Program-made: the position numbers and the translations under genes | The notes under the pieces: generated by a model | Seen by the model: only the letters and a program-made list of their open reading frames with translations | Told to the model about the DNA's origin: nothing | Databases searched by the model: none | Shown here: positions 14,880-20,919 of the stretch, in pieces | Position numbering within the stretch: position 1 is the first letter of the stretch | Layout of the letters: each line of letters opens with the position of its first letter | NCBI GenBank assembly: GCA_934408705.1 | Contig: CAKRVL010000042.1 | Coordinates: forward strand, 1-20,919 | DNA from: an uncultured Blautia sp. | GTDB taxonomy: Bacteria > Bacillota > Clostridia > Lachnospirales > Lachnospiraceae | Reading direction: 5' to 3' | DNA: 20,919 nt

Positions 14880-15758
14880 ATGGGAATCACAGAACAAGAC
14901 GCAATTAAGGAATTACAGACAAGAGACGAACTCTTTGTAGCTTATTCACAGGCTACGAAGCTTCCATATGTAATTTGTGACGAAGAGAGCTTTAATGATC
15001 AGGTGTGGGTATTTGCCACAGAAGAGGAGATTAAGGCATTTGGTAAGAAGAAATTAGATGATAAGGTTCTTCTTATGGGAATGAAGTATGAGAAGAAGGA
15101 TTTCCCTAGATTTTATGGCACTTTATATGCCATCGGTGTTAACAGTGTAGTATGGGTTGATGGAGAGAATCAGATAGAGGTTGAACTGACCAGAATCGCG
15201 AAACAGGCAGACTTTAGCAAGCTGGAGCCGAAGAAACAGCCTTTGTTTAATTCTACACTTCAGCTTTCCGGTATTTACTTTATGCAGGAACTGCGTCGTC
15301 CGCTTAAGAAGGAGGAGCGTACAGTGAACCTTCGTGAGATGGAGGAGGAGCTGATAGTGAACCTTAAGAAATCTGAATTTCTGGTAGCTATGGCTACAGA
15401 TCCGGAAGATCCTACTAAGGTTAATATTCCTTATCTTAAGAACAAGCAAGGCGATATTCTTCAGCCTGCCTTTTCTGATGTTATGGAATTTGATAAATTT
15501 GCAAGAGGCAAGAAGCTTCGTGCTGCCAAGGTTCCATTTGCCAAGCTGCCAGGTCTTATTATCAACCAGGCTAAGGCATTTGTGATCAATCCAATGGGCT
15601 TTAATCTTATTCTTGACAGAGTGCAGCTTGGGAAAATTCTGGGCATTCAGATTCCACCAGCTGTAGTACCTGCAGAAAAAGCGCCACAGGAAGCTCAGAG
15701 CACAGAGGAAGAAGTACAGAATACAGAGGTACCGACAGCGGAGACACCAGTTCAGTAA
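14880..15758 (+). CDS. SseB-like protein with two tandem SseB-type domains
   Basis: 292 residues, no signal peptide or membrane segment. The C-terminal half (about 166-246) carries an SseB-family pattern: VAMATDP, then PAFSDVMEFDKFARG, then INPMGFNLIL. The N-terminal half (about 17-95) follows the same order: FVAYSQATKLPYV, WVFATEEEIKAFG, IGVNSVVWVD. This suggests an internal duplication. The last 35 or so residues are a Pro/Glu/Ala/Thr-rich tail that is probably disordered. SseB-domain proteins are widespread in Firmicutes and actinobacteria with no firm biochemical role; the name comes from an enterobacterial sulfurtransferase/enhanced-serine-sensitivity gene, and that activity should not be transferred here. 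GAGAGGA lies 7 bases before the ATG. It is a single-gene unit with its own promoter and terminator. Confidence 0.75.
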   Translation: MGITEQDAIKELQTRDELFVAYSQATKLPYVICDEESFNDQVWVFATEEEIKAFGKKKLDDKVLLMGMKYEKKDFPRFYGTLYAIGVNSVVWVDGENQIEVELTRIAKQADFSKLEPKKQPLFNSTLQLSGIYFMQELRRPLKKEERTVNLREMEEELIVNLKKSEFLVAMATDPEDPTKVNIPYLKNKQGDILQPAFSDVMEFDKFARGKKLRAAKVPFAKLPGLIINQAKAFVINPMGFNLILDRVQLGKILGIQIPPAVVPAEKAPQEAQSTEEEVQNTEVPTAETPVQ

Positions 15759-15851
15759 GAAGAATAGGGTTTGCTGCCAGCTTAAGAGATGGTTTACATT
15801 TAATCATTTTGCGATAAGTGTAAGAGCTTTTTACTACGAAAGATACCAAGA

Positions 15852-15887
15852 GGCCGGGGGATATATGACTCCGGTCCCTTTGTTTTT
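15852..15887 (+). terminator. Terminator after the SseB-like gene
   Basis: A GGCCGGGG stem arm at 15852-15859 pairs with CTCCGGTCC (15869-15877), with one bulged T and one G-U pair. A T-rich tract including five Ts follows (15883-15887). It lies 93 bases after the stop. The stretch 15759-15850 before it holds nothing I recognise. Confidence 0.65.
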
Positions 15888-15955
15888 CTAAGAATACCGT
15901 ATTATTTTCAGGAATAACAGTAAGGATGCTGGAATTTTTACAAGGGAGGAATAAG

Positions 15956-16327
15956 ATGGTGATCGAAATAGACTTCCAGAGTGATGAGGCACTATATACC
16001 CAGTTGATGAATCAGATTATTATGGGTATCGCTACGTCCCGGCTGCAGGAGGGGGATACGCTTCCGTCTGTAAGACAGCTTGCGGATACTATTGGAATTA
16101 ATATGCATACAGTAAATAAGGCTTATTCTCTGCTACGTCAGGAGGGCTTCGTGTCCATTGACAGACGAAAAGGCGCAGTGATCTGCCTGGATGTGGATAA
16201 GCTGAGAGCTATGGAGGAATTGAAGCGGAATCTGCAGGTGGCTCTTGCAAGGGGCTGCTGTAATAATGTGACAAGAGAAGAAGTCCATAGCCTGATCGAT
16301 GAGATTCTGGATGAGTATGGGCAGTAA
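15956..16327 (+). CDS. GntR-family regulator, YtrA-like (short, no effector domain)
   Basis: 123 residues. A GntR winged helix-turn-helix fills about 10-75: LYTQLMNQIIMGI, then EGDTLPSVRQLA, then INMHTVNKAY, then LRQEGFV and the basic wing RRKGA. A short helical tail (about 80-123), probably for dimerisation, replaces the large effector domain of FadR/HutC types. This is the YtrA group, which often represses its own operon. AAGGGAGGA ends about six bases before the ATG at 15956. An upstream in-frame ATG (15926) lacks a ribosome binding site. clpC follows after 21 bases, so cotranscription is likely. The promoter is not obvious. The ligand and operator are unknown. Confidence 0.88.
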   Translation: MVIEIDFQSDEALYTQLMNQIIMGIATSRLQEGDTLPSVRQLADTIGINMHTVNKAYSLLRQEGFVSIDRRKGAVICLDVDKLRAMEELKRNLQVALARGCCNNVTREEVHSLIDEILDEYGQ

Positions 16328-16348
16328 GACAGCAAGGAGGTACATCCA

Positions 16349-18817
16349 TTGACAAGAAATCAATTTACAAAACAGGCACAGACCGCACTGACACTGGCAA
16401 AGGCTGCGGCAATTGATTTTGAACAGGGGTATATTGGTACAGAACATTTGCTACTTGGGCTTCTCAGTGAGACAGAGGGTACAGCCGGAAGAGTGCTGGA
16501 GGAGTTTCAGACAGATGGCAAAAAACTGGTAGAGCTGATAGATAAACTGGTTGCCCCTGCAGAAGCCGGAGATGTAGCAGAGATTAATATGCAGCCAGCC
16601 TACAGTCCCAGAGCTAAGAGGGTTCTGGAAGGGGCTGTAATGGAGGCACAGAATTCCGGAAGCGAGAAAGCTGGAACGGAGCATCTGCTTCTTGCTATGT
16701 TAAGAGAAACAGACTGTGTAGGAACAAGGCTTTTATATACCATGGGAGTGAATATCCAGAAGCTTTATGCTGCGATACTTGGTGCCATGGGCTATGACAG
16801 TGAATCTATTCAGGAAGAATTTCAGGCTGCGAAGGCTATGCAGAGTCCGGGGGGAAGTGCCACACCAGCTCTTGATCAGTATAGCCGTGATCTGACTCAG
16901 ATGGCAGCAGAGGGCAAATTGGATCCGGTGGTAGGAAGAGAGAAGGAAATCAGCAGGCTGATCCAGATCCTGAGTCGCAGGACTAAGAACAATCCATGCC
17001 TGGTAGGCGAACCGGGAGTAGGGAAAACTGCCATTGCTGAGGGGCTTGCGCAGCGAATCATAGCCGGTACAGTTCCGGATACTATTAAGGATAAACGTCT
17101 TGTGGTATTAGATCTATCTGGAATGGTAGCTGGCAGCAAGTATAGAGGAGAATTCGAGGAGCGTATCCGTAAGGTTGTGGATGAAGTACGGGAAAATCAG
17201 GGGATTCTGCTGTTTATTGATGAGCTTCATACTATTATTGGGGCAGGTGGGGCAGAAGGTGCCCTTGATGCCTCTAATATTCTGAAACCATCACTTTCCC
17301 GTGGAGAGCTGCAGATCATAGGTGCCACTACATTGGAAGAGTATCGTAAATATATTGAAAAGGATGCTGCACTGGAGCGTCGTTTTCAGCCGGTTACAGT
17401 AGAAGAACCATCTGAAGATGGTGCGTATGAGATTCTGAAAGGGCTTCGCCCTTACTATGAAAGACACCATAAGGTAGAAATATCGGATGAGGCTTTGAAA
17501 GCAGCTGTTAAAATGTCTGTCCGTTATATAAATGACAGATTTCTTCCGGATAAAGCAATTGATCTGATTGATGAAGCTGCATCCAAGGTACAATTAGCTG
17601 GTTATCAGGCTTCATCTGAAGCAGAGCTGATAAGCCGTGAAATCCAGGAAATCCTTCAGGAGAAGGAACGCGCAATTAAGACCGGTTACTTAAGTCTTGC
17701 AAAGGAATGCCAGGAGAAGCAGAAGGAAGCTGAGCTCAGACTGGATCAGCTTCGCGCCAGAGAAGAGAAGAAGAACCAGCGTAAGTCCGGTAAAGTGGAT
17801 GAAAAAGCTATAGCGGATATTGTCTCAGACTGGACAAAGATTCCTGTGCAGAGGCTGACAGAGGGAGAAACCAAACGTCTTGCCCAGCTGGAAAAAGAAC
17901 TTCACAAGCGTGTGATCGGACAGGAAGAGGCAGTACATGCTGTTTCCCAGGCAGTGAAGCGTGGACGTGTGGGCCTAAAGGATCCTAACCGTCCTATTGG
18001 ATCTTTCTTGTTCCTTGGACCTACAGGAGTAGGCAAGACAGAGCTTTCCAAAGCACTGGCTCAGGCGGTGTTTGGCAGTGAGCAGGCTATGATCCGGGTT
18101 GATATGTCTGAATATATGGAGAAGCACAGTGTATCTAAACTGATTGGCTCTCCGCCAGGGTATGTGGGCTATGATGAGGGCGGTCAGCTTAGCGAAAAAG
18201 TGCGCAGGAATCCATATAGCGTTATTCTTTTTGATGAGATCGAGAAGGCGCATCCGGATGTATTCAACATTCTTCTTCAGGTATTGGACGATGGGCATAT
18301 TACGGATGCACATGGAAGAAAGGTGGACTTTAAGCAGACTATTATCATTATGACTTCGAATGCAGGTGCGCAGGCAATTGTAGAGCCGAAGCAGCTGGGC
18401 TTTATTTCTCAGAAGGATGAGAAGAAAGATTATGAGAAAATGAAATCTGGTGTAATGGAAGAAGTACGCCGGCTTTTCAAACCGGAATTTTTGAACCGTA
18501 TTGATGAGATCATGGTATTCCACACTTTGAACAGAGAAGAGATTCGCAAGATTGTTCTTCTTCTTTTGAAATCACTGGAAAGCCGCTGCAAGGAGCAGAT
18601 GGATATTCATTTGAATGTAACTGCCTCTGCTGTGGATTATATTGCAGAAGCCGGATTTGATGCGAAATACGGGGCAAGACCTCTTCGCAGGGCAATCCAG
18701 TCCAAGATAGAGGATCGTCTGGCAAATGAGCTTTTGGAAGGCAGGATTAAGCGAGGAGATTCGGTACAGGTGCAATGCAGGAATAAAGAAATTCGGTTTA
18801 TTGTGAAAGAAAGATAA
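16349..18817 (+). CDS. clpC: AAA+ unfoldase ClpC (ClpP-associated)
   Basis: ATP-driven unfoldase that feeds substrates to ClpP. 822 residues. The double Clp-N repeat (about 1-145) has two TEHLLL motifs at 31-36 and 110-115. AAA1 has Walker A GEPGVGKT (220-227), Walker B ILLFIDE (286-292) and pore loop SKYRG (263-267). A short coiled middle domain (about 415-485) follows; ClpB's is much longer. AAA2 has GPTGVGKT (557-564), VILFDE (625-630) and pore loop GYVG (604-607). LGF (683-685) is the ClpP-docking loop. The start is TTG at 16349, with AAGGAGGT 8 bases upstream. ClpC is usually preceded by ctsR-mcsA-mcsB; here a GntR gene takes that place. No CtsR heptad repeat (GGTCAAA) is visible upstream. 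Confidence 0.95.
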   Translation: MTRNQFTKQAQTALTLAKAAAIDFEQGYIGTEHLLLGLLSETEGTAGRVLEEFQTDGKKLVELIDKLVAPAEAGDVAEINMQPAYSPRAKRVLEGAVMEAQNSGSEKAGTEHLLLAMLRETDCVGTRLLYTMGVNIQKLYAAILGAMGYDSESIQEEFQAAKAMQSPGGSATPALDQYSRDLTQMAAEGKLDPVVGREKEISRLIQILSRRTKNNPCLVGEPGVGKTAIAEGLAQRIIAGTVPDTIKDKRLVVLDLSGMVAGSKYRGEFEERIRKVVDEVRENQGILLFIDELHTIIGAGGAEGALDASNILKPSLSRGELQIIGATTLEEYRKYIEKDAALERRFQPVTVEEPSEDGAYEILKGLRPYYERHHKVEISDEALKAAVKMSVRYINDRFLPDKAIDLIDEAASKVQLAGYQASSEAELISREIQEILQEKERAIKTGYLSLAKECQEKQKEAELRLDQLRAREEKKNQRKSGKVDEKAIADIVSDWTKIPVQRLTEGETKRLAQLEKELHKRVIGQEEAVHAVSQAVKRGRVGLKDPNRPIGSFLFLGPTGVGKTELSKALAQAVFGSEQAMIRVDMSEYMEKHSVSKLIGSPPGYVGYDEGGQLSEKVRRNPYSVILFDEIEKAHPDVFNILLQVLDDGHITDAHGRKVDFKQTIIIMTSNAGAQAIVEPKQLGFISQKDEKKDYEKMKSGVMEEVRRLFKPEFLNRIDEIMVFHTLNREEIRKIVLLLLKSLESRCKEQMDIHLNVTASAVDYIAEAGFDAKYGARPLRRAIQSKIEDRLANELLEGRIKRGDSVQVQCRNKEIRFIVKER

Positions 18818-18853
18818 AAAAACTAAAATTGCTATAAAATTTTTGTAAGGTAC

Positions 18854-18882
18854 TGGCAAAGAAAAAGGTTTTATTATATAAT
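18854..18882 (+). promoter_or_regulatory. Probable promoter before the 137-aa gene and radA
   Basis: A perfect TATAAT (18877-18882) with a poor -35 (TGGCAA, 18854-18859) at 17 bases. The poor -35 suggests an activator or a weak promoter. Start near 18889 gives a leader of about 85 bases. Confidence 0.5.
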
Positions 18883-18888
18883 ATGAAC

Positions 18889-18973
18889 AACATCGGGAAA
18901 CTGGTGAAACTGATCTGGCAGATGATGATCTGCCGGAGAACATAACGAAAGAGTCTTAGGGAGGACACGCATC
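18889..18973 (+). other. Structured leader RNA upstream of the 137-aa gene
   Basis: A 9-bp stem (18915-18923 with 18928-18936, one G-U pair) capped by GATG is the main element. Before it is a direct repeat of GAAACTG (18897-18903 and 18906-18912). After it come a purine-rich single-stranded stretch and the ribosome binding site AGGGAGGA (18958-18965). There is no U-run. I compared it by eye with the common riboswitch cores (cobalamin, c-di-GMP, glycine, THF, ZTP) and found no convincing match. Confidence 0.45.
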
Positions 18974-19387
18974 ATGTCAGTAGTAAAGGAACTGATCCGT
19001 ACAGAGGAAAATGGTACCATCAGCTTTGGAGATTATGAGAAAAATCAGAAATCAAAGGTTTCAGATTTTCCCCATCAGGGAGATATGTATAAAGTAAAAA
19101 CATTTAAGGAGATTACCAAGCTGGAACGTAATGGTATGTTTGTATATGAGTCTGTACCGGGTACCGCTGTATTTGACCTTGCACAGGATGGAAGCCAGAT
19201 GAGTTTTCGTGTAGAGGGACCGGAGGATGCACAGATTACCGTTGAACTTGAGGCAGAAGCTAAGTATGAAGTGTATCTTGACGGAGCAAGCACCGGTAAG
19301 ATGGAGACTAACCTTGGCGGAAAGCTTTCTTTCAGCGTAGAGCTTGGAAATGGTTCAGCTGTGGATGTTAAAATCGTAAAATGTTAA
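18974..19387 (+). CDS. Conserved-looking 137-aa protein of unknown function, coupled to radA
   Basis: 137 residues, soluble, no signal peptide. The sequence alternates polar and hydrophobic residues as in a beta-sandwich, most clearly in about 58-135 (TAVFDLAQDGSQMSFRVEG, ITVELEAEAKYEVYLDG, KLSFSVELGNG). It ends in Lys-Cys. The N-terminal part is charged and less regular. I do not recognise a domain. Proteins of this kind may carry uninformative names in databases. A strong ribosome binding site (AGGGAGGA) and its own leader precede it. Its final bases overlap the radA start by 7 (ATGTTAA), so translation of radA is probably coupled to it. The position suggests a link with DNA repair or proteolysis, which is inference only. 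Confidence 0.8.
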   Translation: MSVVKELIRTEENGTISFGDYEKNQKSKVSDFPHQGDMYKVKTFKEITKLERNGMFVYESVPGTAVFDLAQDGSQMSFRVEGPEDAQITVELEAEAKYEVYLDGASTGKMETNLGGKLSFSVELGNGSAVDVKIVKC

Positions 19388-20757
19388 AAAACAAAAAAAT
19401 GATATATTTTTGCCAGGAGTGTGGCTATGAATCCGCTAAATGGATGGGGCAATGTCCTGGCTGTAAGGCATGGAATTCCTTTGTGGAGGAACCCGCTGCC
19501 ACAGGAAAAAAGGCTGCAGGAGGTGGCAAAATATCTTCCAGGCAGCAGTCTGAACCGGTTATTCTGAAGGATATCAGTCTGAAGGAGGATGAGCGGCAGA
19601 CAACGAAAATAGGTGAACTTGACAGAGTACTCGGGGGCGGTATTGTCCCCGGGTCTTTGGTTCTTGTAGGGGGAGATCCGGGTATCGGGAAATCTACCCT
19701 TCTTTTACAGGTGTGCCGGAATCTGGCCGAGAATGGAAGCTCAGTGCTTTATATTTCCGGGGAGGAATCTCTGCGGCAGATCAAGCTTCGTGCGAACCGT
19801 ATCGGAACCTTTAATGAGAATCTTCAGCTTTTGTGCGAGACTAATCTGGATTCCGTTCGAGAAGTAATGGAAAGAAAGAAGCCCGATGTTGCTATTGTAG
19901 ATTCCATTCAGACTATGTTTGATGAGGAAATTGGTTCTGCACCTGGAAGTGTTTCTCAGGTAAGAGAGTCTACGAATGTATTGATGCAGATTGCCAAGGG
20001 ATTGGGAATAACAATTTTTATTGTAGGGCATGTGACAAAAGAGGGAAATGTGGCTGGCCCAAGGGTTCTTGAGCATATGGTGGACACAGTGCTTTATTTT
20101 GAGGGAGACAGGCATGCATCCTATCGAATATTGCGTGCTGTAAAGAACAGATTTGGTTCTACTAATGAAATTGGTGTTTTTGAAATGCAGGGTTCAGGTC
20201 TGGAGGAGGTATCCAATCCTTCTGAATATCTCCTGGAGGGAAGACCGGAGAACGCATCGGGCTGTGTTGTAGCTTGTTCTATGGAGGGAACGCGCCCAAT
20301 CCTTGTGGAAATACAGGCATTGGTCTGTGAGAGTAATTTTGGTATACCTAGAAGAACTGCGGTTGGAACAGATTTTAACAGAGTGAATTTACTGATGGCA
20401 GTTTTGGAGAAGAAAGTTGGACTTCATCTTGCTTCTTCAGATGCTTATGTGAATATTGCAGGTGGAATGAAGATGACGGAACCGGCAATTGACCTTGGAA
20501 TCTGTCTGGCCATTGCTTCAAGCATGAAGGATATTGTAATACCTGATAAACTGATGGCTTTTGGTGAGATTGGCCTTAGTGGTGAAGTGCGTGCAGTGAG
20601 TATGGCAGGGCAGAGAGTACAAGAGGCAAAGAAACTGGGCTTTGATACTGTAATTCTGCCGGAAGTATGCCGGAATTCTGTTGAAAAAGCAGACGGAGTT
20701 AATTTGGTTTATGTGAGACAGATCCAGGATGCTATCCGTTATATTATAAACAGATAA
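19381..20757 (+). CDS. radA: DNA repair protein RadA
   Basis: RecA-like ATPase that helps branch migration of recombination intermediates. 458 residues, normal. Domains in order: a C4 zinc finger with C11, C14, C25 and C28 (CQECGYESAKWMGQCPGC); Walker A GDPGIGKST (98-106); Walker B AIVDS (171-175); the RadA hallmark KNRFG (255-259); and a C-terminal Lon-protease-like domain without catalytic activity expected. The ATG at 19381 overlaps the preceding stop by 7 bases and has no clear ribosome binding site of its own, suggesting coupled reinitiation. M7 (19399) is an alternative but would cut the usual N terminus short. clpC-radA proximity is common in Firmicutes. Confidence 0.95.
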   Translation: MLKNKKMIYFCQECGYESAKWMGQCPGCKAWNSFVEEPAATGKKAAGGGKISSRQQSEPVILKDISLKEDERQTTKIGELDRVLGGGIVPGSLVLVGGDPGIGKSTLLLQVCRNLAENGSSVLYISGEESLRQIKLRANRIGTFNENLQLLCETNLDSVREVMERKKPDVAIVDSIQTMFDEEIGSAPGSVSQVRESTNVLMQIAKGLGITIFIVGHVTKEGNVAGPRVLEHMVDTVLYFEGDRHASYRILRAVKNRFGSTNEIGVFEMQGSGLEEVSNPSEYLLEGRPENASGCVVACSMEGTRPILVEIQALVCESNFGIPRRTAVGTDFNRVNLLMAVLEKKVGLHLASSDAYVNIAGGMKMTEPAIDLGICLAIASSMKDIVIPDKLMAFGEIGLSGEVRAVSMAGQRVQEAKKLGFDTVILPEVCRNSVEKADGVNLVYVRQIQDAIRYIINR

Positions 20758-20776
20758 TAGCCTGCAAAAAGCTTGC

Positions 20777-20800
20777 ACAAAAAAATACAAACTTTTTTGT
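20777..20800 (+). other. AT-rich hairpin after radA
   Basis: ACAAAAAA (20777-20784) and TTTTTTGT (20793-20800) pair around 8 bases. It is a weak stem with a single C-G pair. It may act as a poor terminator for radA or simply be the A/T tract (UP-like element) of the promoter just downstream. Confidence 0.35.
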
Positions 20801-20809
20801 AAAAAGTGC

Positions 20810-20838
20810 TTGACTTCTCCTTGCGGCGGTGGTATAGT
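20810..20838 (+). promoter_or_regulatory. Strong promoter, rRNA-operon-like
   Basis: TTGACT (20810-20815) and TATAGT (20833-20838) at 17 bases, preceded by A and T tracts resembling an UP element. TCCTTGCG (20818-20825) and CGCAAGGA (20850-20857) form an inverted repeat around the -10. A second TTGACA at 20913-20918 begins what may be a tandem promoter cut by the window end. Confidence 0.7.
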
Positions 20839-20862
20839 AAATAAGCTGTCGCAAGGAATTGC

Positions 20863-20897
20863 TTCTGAAATACTGAAAAATAAATAAGTTTTCAGAA
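20863..20897 (+). repeat. Nested inverted repeats between the two right-edge promoters
   Basis: TTCTGAAA (20863-20870) is the exact reverse complement of TTTCAGAA (20890-20897). CTGAAAA (20873-20879) also pairs with TTTTCAG (20889-20895). The two left arms compete for the same right arm. Confidence 0.5.
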
Positions 20898-20919
20898 AAT
20901 TCAAATTAACTGTTGACAA

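Noticed and set aside
18818..18847. Terminator after clpC (AAAATT with AATTTT)
   Set aside because: The stem is six A-T pairs only, too weak to call. clpC transcription may run into the 137-aa gene.
18889..18973. Cobalamin riboswitch, suggested by GGGAA followed by GGTGAAA
   Set aside because: The rest of the B12 core (the GCCACTG box and the pseudoknot partner) is absent and the leader is far too short.

Overview
The window looks like chromosomal core sequence from a low-to-moderate GC anaerobic Firmicute, most likely a Lachnospiraceae member (Blautia/Dorea/Ruminococcus-like). The basis is the NAD-linked PyrK/PyrD-1B pair, a flavodiiron FprA, class I PurE, strong AGGAGG-type ribosome binding sites, TTG and GTG starts, and protein sequences that read as typical of that family. 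All genes supported here are on the + strand. No tRNA, rRNA, CRISPR array, insertion sequence or phage gene is visible.

Layout. (1) 1-4985, pyrimidine synthesis: pyrC, pyrF, pyrK and pyrD are tightly packed. pyrE then follows a 149-base gap that holds its own extended -10 promoter and a leader hairpin. (2) 5041-6633: three small membrane proteins (50 aa; a VanZ-like protein starting at TTG; 104 aa) and an HD-domain phosphohydrolase of the YfbR type, closely spaced. (3) 6689-8764: a 691-residue M29-family metallo-aminopeptidase with a long extra N-terminal region. (4) 8849-12498, purine synthesis: a near-consensus promoter, purE, a GC-rich intercistronic hairpin, purM, purN (overlapping purM), purD and a rho-independent terminator. 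purC, purF and purH are not here. (5) 12564-15887: a flavodiiron protein, a strong terminator lying against the ribosome binding site of a secreted transglutaminase-like protein, and a two-domain SseB-like protein with its own promoter and terminator. (6) 15956-20757, stress and repair: a short YtrA-type GntR regulator, clpC (TTG start), a promoter with a structured leader, an unidentified 137-aa protein, and radA translationally overlapped with it. (7) 20758-20919: a strong promoter with AT-rich upstream sequence and inverted repeats, and a second TTGACA at the window edge. This is the arrangement expected just upstream of an rRNA or other highly expressed operon.

How the genes fit together. 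PyrC, PyrD/PyrK, PyrE and PyrF cover dihydroorotate to UMP. PurD, PurN, PurM and PurE are steps 2, 3, 5 and 6 of IMP synthesis. ClpC and RadA keep the neighbourhood they have in other Firmicutes, but the usual ctsR-mcsA-mcsB genes are absent and a GntR regulator occupies the upstream position.

I see no clearly new multi-gene system. The best leads are regulatory (the leader before the 137-aa gene, the terminator abutting the transglutaminase gene, the inverted repeats at the right-edge promoter) and protein-architectural (the M29 N-terminal extension, the duplicated SseB-like fold, and the unknown RadA partner gene).
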